DNA from: an uncultured Verrucomicrobia subdivision 3 bacterium
Lineage (GTDB): Bacteria > Verrucomicrobiota > Verrucomicrobiia > Limisphaerales > UBA11358
Assembly: GCA_903850425.1 (NCBI GenBank)
Contig: CAINLR010000099.1
Location: forward strand, 30,848-94,847
Length of the DNA stretch: 64,000 bases
Direction of reading: 5' to 3'
A model generated the notes under the pieces. That model saw only the letters and a program-made list of their open reading frames with translations. It ran no database searches and was not told the origin of the DNA. Position numbers and translations under genes: made by a program. This document shows, one piece after another, positions 1-9,177 of this stretch; position 1 is the first letter of the stretch, and each line of letters starts with the position of its first letter.

Positions 1-519
1 TTTGAAACGCAGGACGTGATTCCCGACATTGTCACGATGGCGAAGGGCATCGGCAATGGCTGTCCGCTTGCGGCCGTGGTCACGACGCACAAGATCGCGC
101 AGTCGCTCATGGGCAAAGTTCACTTCAATACCTTTGGCGGCAATCCCGTGGTGAGCGCGATGGGCAAGGCCGTGCTTGAAGTCATTGAGAAAGACAAGCT
201 GCAAGCGAACTCGCACCAGCTCGGCACTTACATTCATGCCGGACTGGCGAAGTTGAAAGAGAAGCATCAAGTCATCGGCGACGTGCGCGGCAAAGGTCTG
301 ATGATCGGCATCGAAATGGTTAAAGATCGCGCGACGAAAGTTCCCGCCTCGGCGGAATGCGCGGCGGTTCTCGAAAAAGCGCGCGAACTGGGCTTGCTGA
401 TCGGCAAAGGCGGTTTGTGGGGCCAGACAATTCGTTTCGCGCCGCCGATGTGCATCACCCACGCGGATGCAGACTTTCTGCTGGAAGTTTTGGACGAGTC
501 GTTTTCCTCATTGAGTTGA
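1..519 (+). CDS. Class III aminotransferase (AGXT2-like), C-terminal part; 5' truncated by window edge
   Basis: Frame is open from base 1 ([20 protein letters not shown]); PLP-lysine region [16 protein letters not shown] and FNTFGGNPV typical of class III aminotransferases. Confidence 0.85.
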   Translation, partial: FETQDVIPDIVTMAKGIGNGCPLAAVVTTHKIAQSLMGKVHFNTFGGNPVVSAMGKAVLEVIEKDKLQANSHQLGTYIHAGLAKLKEKHQVIGDVRGKGLMIGIEMVKDRATKVPASAECAAVLEKARELGLLIGKGGLWGQTIRFAPPMCITHADADFLLEVLDESFSSLS

Positions 520-1356
520 ATGAAATTGATCCACCACAATTACGGCAAGGCAAAGGTGCGCGTGCTCAAAGTCATGCGCGCCGGGAAAATTCATTCCGTC
601 AAGGAACTGGACGTGCAGGTGATGTTGCAGGGCAACTTCAATGCGTCATTCACGCAGGCAGACAACCGGCTTGTCGTCGCGACTGATTCCGTCAAGAACA
701 CGATCAACGTGTTCGCCAAAAAACATCTCGGGACGGAGACCGAGTCATTCGGCAGCTTGCTGGCCGAGCATTTTCTCAAGACTTACAAACACGTCAGCCG
801 CGTGGAAGTCACTTTGACGGAGCATTGCTGGGCGCGCGTGAATGTGAACGGCAAGCCCCACGCCCATTCGTTCAGTGAAAAAAGTGCGGCCAAGCCCCTC
901 GCCAAAATTGTCTCCACTCGCAAGGGTAGCGTCGTCGAGTCGGGCATCGAAGAATTGTTCGTCTTGAAATCCACCGCTTCCGCTTTTGAAAATTTTCTGA
1001 CCGACGAGTTCAGGACTTTGCCAGACGCAAGCGACCGGATCTTCGCCACCAAATTGAAGGCGACCTGGCGCTATTCCAAGCCGCCCAAGAGTTACGCCGT
1101 GGCCAACGTAAAAATCCTCGACGCGATGCTGGCGGTGTTCGCGAAGAATTTCAGTCCGTCCGTGCAAGTCACCTTGTTCCAGATGGGCGAGGCGGCGTTG
1201 AAAGCGGTGAAGGAAATTTCCCAGATCCACATCGCCATGCCCAACAAGCACTGCCTGCTCATGAATCTCAAGCCATTCGGACTGGAGAATCTCAACGAGT
1301 TATTCGTGCCCACGGATGAACCGCATGGGCAGATCGAAGGAACCATCGCCAGATAG
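520..1356 (+). CDS. Urate oxidase (uricase)
   Basis: 278 aa; LIHHNYGKAKVRVLKVMR, FTQADNRLVVATDSVKNTINVFAKKH, NKHCLLMNLKPFGLEN are uricase hallmarks; ATG directly follows the upstream stop. Confidence 0.9.
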   Translation: MKLIHHNYGKAKVRVLKVMRAGKIHSVKELDVQVMLQGNFNASFTQADNRLVVATDSVKNTINVFAKKHLGTETESFGSLLAEHFLKTYKHVSRVEVTLTEHCWARVNVNGKPHAHSFSEKSAAKPLAKIVSTRKGSVVESGIEELFVLKSTASAFENFLTDEFRTLPDASDRIFATKLKATWRYSKPPKSYAVANVKILDAMLAVFAKNFSPSVQVTLFQMGEAALKAVKEISQIHIAMPNKHCLLMNLKPFGLENLNELFVPTDEPHGQIEGTIAR

Positions 1357-1409
1357 CGCGGTGGTTTGCGCAGTTGTAAGGAGCGGCGCGACGCGCTTAA
1401 TGCGCGCTA

Positions 1410-2528
1410 TTAGCGCTTCAAGATTTTCTTAAGCGCATCCAATACGGTCGCCACATTTTCCCGTTTCGAAGCTTCGCCCATCAGGCCGATGCGCCAGATT
1501 TTTCCTTTCAGCGGTCCGAGGCCGGCGCCAATCTCGATGTTGTAATCGGCCAGCAGTTGTTTGCGCACGGCGAGTTCGTCCACACCAGCCGGAACGCCAA
1601 TGGCATTGAGTTGCCAAAGCTGATGCCCAGCCTGCGAGACGATTTCGAGTCCCAGTTCGGCCAGACCTTGTTTGAGCAGCAGATAATTTTGCTCGTGGCG
1701 TTTCCAGCGGCTTTCCAAGCCTTCAGCCAAGGCCAGACGCAACGCTTCGTGCAAGCCGTAGTTCATCGTGATCGGCGCGGTGTGATGATAAACACGCTCC
1801 TGGCCCCAATAGGACGAGAGCAGATTCACATCGAGATACCAGCTCTGGACTTTGGATTTGCGTTTGGTAGCGACTTCCGTCGCGCGCGGACTGAGCGAAA
1901 CCGGCGAAAGTCCGGGCGGGCAGCTCAAGCATTTTTGCGTGCCACTGTAAACGGCGTCCACTTGCCAGTCATCCAACCGCACCGGACATCCGGCGAGCGA
2001 CGTGACCGTATCGAGCAAAAACAATGCGTCGGCGGCGCGTGCAATTTTTGAAATTTCTTCCACCGGCGTCAGCGCGCCGGTCGAAGTTTCGGCGTGAACA
2101 AGGGCGACAAATTTCGGTTTGGAAACTTTTTTCAGTGCGTCGGCGATTTGTTGCGGCGTGATGATCGTGCCCCAGGCGGATTCAACTTTGGTTACTTTTG
2201 CGCCGCAGCGTTCTGCCACATCACACATGCGCGTGCCAAAAACGCCGTTGACGCCGATGATGACTTCGTCGCCGGGTTCGATCAAATTCGCGCAGCAGAA
2301 TTCCATGCCCGCGCTGCCGGTGCCGCTGACCGGAAACGTCATGTCGTTTTTCGTGAGGAATATGGCGCGCAGCATCGCCTTGATCTCTTCCATCATCTTG
2401 ACAAAGGAGGGATCGAGATGCCCTACGAGCGGCTGAGCCATGGCACGCAATACGGACGGGGCAACATCGCTCGGCCCCGGGCCCAACAGTAGGCGCGACG
2501 GCGGATTAAAAGCAGCGGGAATGTGCAT
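1410..2528 (-). CDS. Class V aminotransferase, alanine/ureidoglycine-glyoxylate type (AGXT/PucG-like)
   Basis: LLLGPGPSDVAPSVLRAM, PVSGTGSAGMEFCCANLIEPGDEV, VYSGTQKCLSCPPGLSPVS; probable start MHIPAAFNPPSRLLLGPGPS at 2528. Confidence 0.85.
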   Translation of the reverse strand: MHIPAAFNPPSRLLLGPGPSDVAPSVLRAMAQPLVGHLDPSFVKMMEEIKAMLRAIFLTKNDMTFPVSGTGSAGMEFCCANLIEPGDEVIIGVNGVFGTRMCDVAERCGAKVTKVESAWGTIITPQQIADALKKVSKPKFVALVHAETSTGALTPVEEISKIARAADALFLLDTVTSLAGCPVRLDDWQVDAVYSGTQKCLSCPPGLSPVSLSPRATEVATKRKSKVQSWYLDVNLLSSYWGQERVYHHTAPITMNYGLHEALRLALAEGLESRWKRHEQNYLLLKQGLAELGLEIVSQAGHQLWQLNAIGVPAGVDELAVRKQLLADYNIEIGAGLGPLKGKIWRIGLMGEASKRENVATVLDALKKILKR

Positions 2529-3036
2529 CGCGGAGAAAAGTGCCAGAAGGAATTTTCCGCGCAATGATTTATGGACTGGCGATGAAACACACAGGCACCG
2601 CATGTTTATAGGCGCAGGCGAAGTTTTTTATCCGCGCTGATTAAAAAAACACAGCCAGAACTGGCGCTCAATTTTGGAAATCATTCGAATTGCCAACATA
2701 ATTGCATTTCAACAGGTTGGCATTGCCTTTGCTAAAGCTGAGGAGGTTGCGAGGTTTGTTGTGAGTTTGGGTGGGGGACCGGCGACGACGAGAGTTTGTG
2801 GGGACTAGCGATCGTTCGTTGTCGGTGCTGAACACAAGGAGGAAACACGACGCACGCGCCCGCTGAGTTTGCCCGTAGCACCGACTGCGCATGATCAAGG
2901 AGGCGGCAGTCAACTACGGTCGGGTTTACGAGGCGCGTGCGTGTCGTGGCAGGCGGATTAATGGTGGCTTCGCAGAATTTCTTTTCATCGAGCTTCTCGT
3001 CGTGACACTTCACCGTGCCTGGTTTAATTTTCGCGG

Positions 3037-3888
3037 ATGCAATCAACAAAGTTGACGCTTGGCCACTCGCCCGATCCGGACGACGCCTTCATGTTTTATG
3101 CGCTCGCCAAGGATTTGATTCCGGCCCACGGTTTTCAATTCGAGCACATTCTCCAGGATATTCAGACGCTGAATGAGCGCGCCACACGCGGCGAATTGGA
3201 CATCTCCGCCGTCAGTATTCACGCCTACGCTTACGTCTCGGACAAATACGCGCTGCTGCCCAGCGGCGCAAGCATGGGCGACGGCTACGGTCCGATGCTC
3301 GTGGCGAAGCAGAAATTTTCCCGCGAAGAAATTGCCAAGAAAAAAATCGCCGTGCCGGGGACCATGACCAGCGCGTTTCTCGCGTTGCAACTCTGGCTGG
3401 GCAGGCCGGATAAGGAAATTAATTACGTCGTCGTTCCGTTCGACCAGATATTTGCGGCGGTGAAAAGTGGCGCGGCCGAAATTGGGCTCATTATTCATGA
3501 AGGACAATTGACTTATCGCAACGAAGGACTCGTTTTGTGCGAAGACCTCGGCATTTGGTGGGGCCGCGAGAATGACGGTCTGCCGCTGCCGCTCGGCGGG
3601 AATGTGATTCACAAACGCTTTGATCCCAAGACGCGCAAGATTATTTCCGACACGCTCACGGCCAGTATTCAATTTAGTCTCGATCATCGCCCGGAAGCGG
3701 TGCTGCACGCGTTGCAATACGCCCGCGACATGGGCCGCGACCTCGCGGACAAGTTCGTCGGCATGTATGTGAACCATTGGACGCTGGATTACGGCGACAA
3801 GGGCAGGGAATCCATCCGCCGTTTTCTCGGCCAGGCGTTCGAGCGTGGACTGATTCCGCACCGGCAGGAGTTGGAGTTTGTTGTCTGA
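3037..3888 (+). CDS. mqnD: 1,4-dihydroxy-6-naphthoate synthase (MqnD, futalosine menaquinone pathway)
   Basis: [43 protein letters not shown]-like motif, 283 aa. Confidence 0.85.
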   Translation: [283 protein letters not shown]

Positions 3889-4091
3889 CCGGCAGCGCGG
3901 ATGCTGAAATTTGCAGTTGTCACAGGCATTTCTTCTGATATGCTCCACGTCCCTTCCGCCCATTGGCGGCGGGGAAAACGGCCTCAAATTCTGCGTTCGA
4001 GTGGATGCGGAGCGGCCACAATAACACCTAACTCAATCTCGTGTTCCGCGAGATGCCCCATAAAACCGGGGTTTTAACCAAAGGAAATCAA

Positions 4092-4874
4092 GTGAACAAA
4101 ATCGGTATTAGCGAACTGTTGGAAGCGGGCGTCCATTTTGGACATCAAACGAAGCGTTGGAATCCCAAGATGAAGCCGTTCATCTTCGACGCGCGGAATG
4201 GCATTCATATCATTGATTTGAGCAAAACCGCCGGCCAGCTCGACGCGGCCCTGGAATTTCTCTCTAACACGGTGCGCAAAGGCGGCAAGGTTCTCTTCGT
4301 CGGCACCAAGAAGCAGGCGCAGCTTTGCGTCAAGGAAACCGCCAAGGAAACCGGCCAGATGTTTGTCGTGGAACGCTGGCTCGGCGGCACGTTGACGAAT
4401 TTCGCCACGGTCAAGACCTCCATCAAACGCCTCAAGGAAATTGAAAAGATGGACGCTGACGGTTCGATCTCGAACTACGTCAAGCAGGAGCAATCCATGA
4501 TTCGCCGCGAAGGCGGACGGTTGCACAAGTATTTCGACGGCATCCGCGACATGGATAAACTTCCCGCCGCGATGTTCATCGTGGACGTCAAACGTGAGCA
4601 CAATGCCGTGGCCGAAGCGCGCAAGCTCAAGGTTCCCGTCGTGGCCCTCGTGGATACAAACAGTGATCCCGATCTCGCCGACTACCCGATCGCTGCCAAC
4701 GACGACGCCATCCGCTCGGTGCGTTTGATCATGTCCGCCGTTGCCCAGGCGATTACGCAAGGTCGCGCGGAATTCGAATCCAAGCGCGCCCGCAAGCCCG
4801 CTGACGAAGCCGCTGCGACGGAAGTTCCCGCCGTTCCCGCCGAAGGCGAAGTGGCTGCGCCCGTCGCCGCCTAA
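4092..4874 (+). CDS. rpsB: 30S ribosomal protein S2
   Basis: ISELLEAGVHFGHQTKRWNPKMKPFIF...; GTG start at 4092 (VNKIGISELL) most likely. Confidence 0.95.
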   Translation: MNKIGISELLEAGVHFGHQTKRWNPKMKPFIFDARNGIHIIDLSKTAGQLDAALEFLSNTVRKGGKVLFVGTKKQAQLCVKETAKETGQMFVVERWLGGTLTNFATVKTSIKRLKEIEKMDADGSISNYVKQEQSMIRREGGRLHKYFDGIRDMDKLPAAMFIVDVKREHNAVAEARKLKVPVVALVDTNSDPDLADYPIAANDDAIRSVRLIMSAVAQAITQGRAEFESKRARKPADEAAATEVPAVPAEGEVAAPVAA

Positions 4875-4885
4875 CTGATTTCGCG

Positions 4886-4916
4886 GGGCGCGGAAATTTA
4901 TTTCCGCGCCCTTTCT
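4886..4916 (+). terminator. Hairpin between rpsB and tsf (terminator/attenuator-like)
   Basis: GGGCGCGGAAA-ttta-TTTCCGCGCCC, 11-bp perfect stem followed by TTTCTTTC. Confidence 0.6.
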
Positions 4917-4949
4917 TTCAACGATCAACTCCTGACTAATAATTATTTT

Positions 4950-5795
4950 ATGGCTGAAATTACTGCTAGTGCCGTCGCCAAACTCCGCGAAATGACCGGA
5001 GTGGGCATGATGGAATGCAAAAAGGCGCTCGTCGCCGCTGCCGGCGACCTTAACGTCGCCGTGGACAACCTCCGCAAATCCGGCGCGGCCAGTGCCGCGA
5101 AGAAATCCACGCGCGATGCCCGCGAAGGTGTCATCGCCCAATACATCGCGCCGGGCGGCCAGTCGGGCATCCTCGTCGAAGTGAATTGCGAAACCGATTT
5201 CGTGGCCCGCAACGATGCCTTCCGCGCCTTCTGCGATGACATCGCCAAGAAAGTCGCCACCGACCCGAACGCCAATCTCGAAGCCGACCGCGAAACCGCC
5301 GTGGGCAAGATGGGCGAGAATATCAAGTTTGCCCGCAACGCGCGCTTGGAAGTCGCCGGCAACGGCCTTGTCGCCGCCTATATTCACACCGGCGCCAAAG
5401 TGGGCGTGCTGGCCGAAGTCGGTTGCACCAAGCCCGAAACCGCTACCACCGAAGAATTCAAGCAACTCGTCAAAGACATCACCTTGCAGATCGCGGCCGG
5501 TTTTCCGCACGTCGTCTCCCGCGAGAATGTGTCAGCGGAAGTCATCGCCAAGGAACGCGAGATCGCCGCTAATTCCGACCGGCTCAAGGGCAAGCCCGCC
5601 GCCGCGCTGGAAAAGATTCTCGCCGGCGTGCTGGACAAATTCTTCCAGACTTACTGCCTCGTGGACCAAGGCTTCGTGAAACGCAACTCCGAAGTCAGCG
5701 TCAAGGAACATGTCGCGCAGATCAGCAAGCAGCTTGGTGACGAAATCACCATCCGCCGCTTCGTGCGTTTTCAAGTCGGCGAAACCGCTGCTTAA
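4950..5795 (+). CDS. tsf: Elongation factor Ts
   Basis: MAEITASAVAKLREMTGVGMMECKKAL...; directly downstream of rpsB. Confidence 0.96.
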   Translation: MAEITASAVAKLREMTGVGMMECKKALVAAAGDLNVAVDNLRKSGAASAAKKSTRDAREGVIAQYIAPGGQSGILVEVNCETDFVARNDAFRAFCDDIAKKVATDPNANLEADRETAVGKMGENIKFARNARLEVAGNGLVAAYIHTGAKVGVLAEVGCTKPETATTEEFKQLVKDITLQIAAGFPHVVSRENVSAEVIAKEREIAANSDRLKGKPAAALEKILAGVLDKFFQTYCLVDQGFVKRNSEVSVKEHVAQISKQLGDEITIRRFVRFQVGETAA

Positions 5796-5816
5796 TACGT
5801 CAATAAATAGTTCTCC

Positions 5817-5844
5817 AAGGCGTCCGGCAACGGACGCCTTTTTT
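5817..5844 (+). terminator. Rho-independent terminator after tsf
   Basis: AAGGCGTCCggcaacGGACGCCTTTTTT. Confidence 0.85.
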
Positions 5845-6042
5845 GCTTTATGCGGTAGCGTCCTCGAATACAACCGGCTTGAGCAGACCACCGTGCGCCC
5901 CAGCGGATGAGTCAGAAAGAAGGGTAGCGGCACCCGCATCCGGGTAAGGTCAAGATTCCCCTGCAAATCGCCGCCCAAGTTTTTGCGTGCAAATAAAACT
6001 ATTCCTGTCATAAAGGGTTGGTCCAGTTCAACCAATCAACAC

Positions 6043-6339
6043 ATGAAAAAACTAACTCTCGGATTCAGCCTGACCTTTCTCGGCCTTTGCCTGGCCACCA
6101 GCAACGTGCGCGCGGCGGATGCCAAAGACTATCAAGTCACCGGCCCAGTGCTGGAAGTGACCGACAGCTATATTGTCGTCCAAAAGGGCGAACAAAACTG
6201 GCAGTTGGCCGTGGACAAAGCCACCAAGGGGCCCAAGGTGAAAGTAGGCGATAAAGTCACGGTCTATTATTCCATGAAGGCGACGGAGATTGAAGTCAAG
6301 GCACCCAAAGCGCCCAAAGCCGAAAAGAAGGCGAAATAG
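6043..6339 (+). CDS. Small secreted hypothetical protein with Lys/Ala/Pro-rich C-terminus
   Basis: MKKLTLGFSLTFLGLCLATSNVRAAD signal-peptide-like start; ends KAPKAPKAEKKAK. Confidence 0.65.
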   Translation: MKKLTLGFSLTFLGLCLATSNVRAADAKDYQVTGPVLEVTDSYIVVQKGEQNWQLAVDKATKGPKVKVGDKVTVYYSMKATEIEVKAPKAPKAEKKAK

Positions 6340-6392
6340 CGACGGGTCACGTTTGAACCAGCGGTTTTGCAGCGCACCATTCTCATTCGATG

Positions 6393-6419
6393 CCGCCCCG
6401 GGAAACCGGGGCGGTTTTT
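6393..6419 (+). terminator. Rho-independent terminator
   Basis: CCGCCCCGGgaaaCCGGGGCGGTTTTTC. Confidence 0.85.
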
Positions 6420-6460
6420 CAATTCTTTGGCGAGTTGGTCTGCGCTCAAGCAACGCTGGA

Positions 6461-7402
6461 CTACGCGGCGACTTTTTTGCCGGCGGCGAAGTAATCCAGA
6501 TACTTGATGAGTTGATCTTTCATTTCCTTGCGCGGAAGAATCGCGTCAATGAGGCCGTGGTCGAGGAGGAATTCGGAGGTTTGAAAGCCGGGCGGCAGTT
6601 CAGCCTGCGTCGTGTCTTTGATGACCCGCGCGCCGGCGAAACCGATCATGGCCTTGGGCTCGGCTAAAATGAGATCGCCCAGCGTGGCAAAGCTCGCCAT
6701 CACGCCAGCCATGGTGGGATGCGTGAGGATGCTGAGGTAGGGCAGGCGGCTTTGGGCATGGTAGGCCAGGGCGGCGCTGGTTTTAGCCATTTGCATGAGG
6801 CTGAACATGCCTTCATACATCCGCGCGCCACCGCTGGTGGAAATGATGATGACCGGCAGATTATTGCTGGTGCCGCGTTCGATGAGGCGCGTGAGTTTTT
6901 CGCCGACGACCGAACCCATGGAGCCGCCGAGAAAAGTGAAATCCATCACGCCGAGGGCGACGCGGTGCGGTCCGATTTTGCCGAGGCCGGTCACGACGGC
7001 ATCCTTCAACGTGGTGTTCTTGCGGTAGGAATCCAGTTTGGATTTGTAAGTGGATGCGCCCTTGAAGCCCAGCACGTCCACACTGGACATATCGGCATCC
7101 AGCTCCTGAAAAGTGCAGGTTTCGACGAGCGAATGAATCCGTTCACGGGCACCAATGGGAAAATGATGCGAACATTTCGAGCAAACCTTGAGGTTTTCGT
7201 CCAGTTCCTTGTCGAAAATCATTGCCTCACAGGACGGGCATTTGATCCAGAGACCTTCGGGAATATCACGCTTCTTGGTGCGCGGTTTGCCACTGCCGAG
7301 GTTGGGCTTTTTAGGCAGCATCGGTTTGACGGACGGCGGCGTCAGGGCCGGCTCGACCTGATGCACGCCCATCGTCTGCTTGGTCAAAAATGTGGTAGCC
7401 AT
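6461..7402 (-). CDS. accD: Acetyl-CoA carboxylase carboxyltransferase subunit beta
   Basis: Zn finger CPSCEAMIFDKELDENLKVCSKCSHH, GGARMYEGMFSLMQMAKTSAAL, LSILTHPTMAGVMASFA. Confidence 0.95.
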   Translation of the reverse strand: MATTFLTKQTMGVHQVEPALTPPSVKPMLPKKPNLGSGKPRTKKRDIPEGLWIKCPSCEAMIFDKELDENLKVCSKCSHHFPIGARERIHSLVETCTFQELDADMSSVDVLGFKGASTYKSKLDSYRKNTTLKDAVVTGLGKIGPHRVALGVMDFTFLGGSMGSVVGEKLTRLIERGTSNNLPVIIISTSGGARMYEGMFSLMQMAKTSAALAYHAQSRLPYLSILTHPTMAGVMASFATLGDLILAEPKAMIGFAGARVIKDTTQAELPPGFQTSEFLLDHGLIDAILPRKEMKDQLIKYLDYFAAGKKVAA

Positions 7403-7416
7403 GTAAAACAGATTAT

Positions 7417-8163
7417 TCAAAGTCCGCGCGCCAGTGTCCAGACGCAAACTTCCGCCGCCCCCGCGTCGCGCAAGGCCCGGGCACAAGCGCTCGTGGTTGC
7501 GCCCGTGGTGAAAACGTCGTCCACGAGCACAATTTTTTGGCCGGTGAGGCGGAGGTGCGGACGGACGGCAAAGGCGTTCTTCATGTTGGTGGCGCGTTCG
7601 TCGCGGGTCAGCAAGGTCTGGGTGGCGGTCGCGGCGATGCGTTGGAGAATTTTCTCGTTCAACGGAATGCCGGTGGCTGCCGCCAGCGGCGCGGCAAGGC
7701 GCGCTGCCTGGTTGAATTCACGTTCGCGGAACTTGAGCGGATGCAGGGGCACGGGCACGATGAAATCCCAGCCGCCTTGTTCGCGCAAGCCGGGTGCCGC
7801 TTCGCGAATGAGGAGATCGGCGAGAAAATTTTCAAACCACAGCGCGCGTTGATATTTGTAACGGTGGATGGCCTCAAGCACGACCGATTTGGCCACGACG
7901 GCGGAGCGCGCGGAGGAGAAATGCAGTTCCAGCTCGCGGCAGTTGCTGCATTCGAATGCTGTGGTCAAATCGCCGGGGTAGGGCAGGCCGCAGCGGTTGC
8001 AGAATGGCGCGCGGATGAAGCGGACGTGCGTCCAGCATTTTGCGCAGACCAAGCCTTCGCGCACGGTGGCGCGTTGCGCGCGGCAAAGCTGGCAGAATTC
8101 GGGATAAACCAAGCCGAGACCGGCATTGAGCCACGCCTGAGTTTTGCCGGCAACCGGGGTCAT
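7417..8163 (-). CDS. ComF family protein / phosphoribosyltransferase
   Basis: CQLC...CAKCW...FCNRCGLPY...CSNC zinc-ribbon cysteines; PRPP motif VLVDDVFTTGATTSACARAL. Confidence 0.9.
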   Translation of the reverse strand: MTPVAGKTQAWLNAGLGLVYPEFCQLCRAQRATVREGLVCAKCWTHVRFIRAPFCNRCGLPYPGDLTTAFECSNCRELELHFSSARSAVVAKSVVLEAIHRYKYQRALWFENFLADLLIREAAPGLREQGGWDFIVPVPLHPLKFREREFNQAARLAAPLAAATGIPLNEKILQRIAATATQTLLTRDERATNMKNAFAVRPHLRLTGQKIVLVDDVFTTGATTSACARALRDAGAAEVCVWTLARGL

Positions 8164-8230
8164 TGGGTGAATCTATTTTCTTTCGCGCCAACCGGAAGCA
8201 AATTCGCAAAAAAAGTTTTATTCGCAGCGG

Positions 8231-9103
8231 ATGGCGGGCTGTGCTACTCGTTTTAATGTGGCACGAGCATTAAAATCAACCGAAGTCACCGGGCCGGAAC
8301 CATTCGGGCGATTCCATTTGCGCGAGTTGCTCAATACCGGCGGCATGTCGGAAATCTGGCTGGTGGTGGACGAGCGGAGCAAGCCCTACGCATTGCGACG
8401 ATTGAAACACGACCTGCGCTTTAACTTCACCGCCCGGCGGCGTTTCAAGCGCGGCTGCGAAGTCCTGTCGCAACTCACCGAGAGCGATCATATTGTCGGT
8501 TATGTCGAGCACGGCAAAGTGAGCGGCACGCTGTATTTGCTGATGGACTACGTCCAGGCGGATAATTTGAAGGAGTTGTTTGCGCGGCAGGATTCCGTGT
8601 TGAAGGAAAATGTGGCGCAAATTTTGATTGATGCCGCGACCGGTTTGAGCCACGTCCACGAGAGCGGCTACATGCACCTTGATTTCAAACCGGAAAATAT
8701 TCTCGTCACCCGCAACGGCGCGGTGCGCTTGATTGATTTTGACATGGCGCAGCCGATCCCGGAGGCCCCGGTGAAATTTGCCAAAAATCCCGGCACGCCC
8801 AGTTACATGGCCCCAGAGCAGTTGAAGCGCGAGCCGATTGATGCGCGCGTGGATATTTTCGCCTTCGGCGTTTCCGCGTATGAATTGCTGACCAACGAAA
8901 AGCCCTTTCCCGGCGATTCGCCCGGTGAAATTCTCGCCGCCCAAATGGAGCCTGCCGGGCCGGTGCCGTTGCGCGAACACAATCCCGACGTGCCGCCGGC
9001 GCTGGAGCAGGTGGTTTTGAAATGCCTCGAACGTGATCCCGCGCGCCGCTACGCGTTGAGCGGACTGTTGGTGCGGGAACTGCAGGGCGCGCTCTACGTC
9101 TGA
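8231..9103 (+). CDS. Serine/threonine protein kinase-like protein with non-canonical catalytic motifs
   Basis: YMHLDFKPENILV, RLIDFDMAQP, GTPSYMAPEQL, DIFAFGVSAYELLTNEKPF; exact start uncertain. Confidence 0.85.
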   Translation: MAGCATRFNVARALKSTEVTGPEPFGRFHLRELLNTGGMSEIWLVVDERSKPYALRRLKHDLRFNFTARRRFKRGCEVLSQLTESDHIVGYVEHGKVSGTLYLLMDYVQADNLKELFARQDSVLKENVAQILIDAATGLSHVHESGYMHLDFKPENILVTRNGAVRLIDFDMAQPIPEAPVKFAKNPGTPSYMAPEQLKREPIDARVDIFAFGVSAYELLTNEKPFPGDSPGEILAAQMEPAGPVPLREHNPDVPPALEQVVLKCLERDPARRYALSGLLVRELQGALYV

Positions 9104-9124
9104 TCCAGTCGGGGCAAAACAATA

Positions 9125-9150
9125 GGCCGGCGGCGCAAGCGCCGCCGGCC
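9125..9150. terminator. Perfect GC hairpin between convergent genes (possible bidirectional terminator)
   Basis: GGCCGGCGGCGC-aa-GCGCCGCCGGCC, 12-bp stem, no clear T tract. Confidence 0.5.
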
Positions 9151-9177
9151 GTTCGGTGGTGGACGAGGAGAACGGAA

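Noticed and set aside
1356-1410. GC-rich hairpins (GCGCGACGCGCTTAATGCGCGC) between convergent uricase and aminotransferase genes
   Set aside because: Stems are short and ambiguous with no T tract; not confident enough to call a terminator.
4074-5510. 478-aa minus-strand ORF opposite rpsB/tsf
   Set aside because: Antisense shadow of high-GC coding genes; rpsB and tsf on + are unmistakable.
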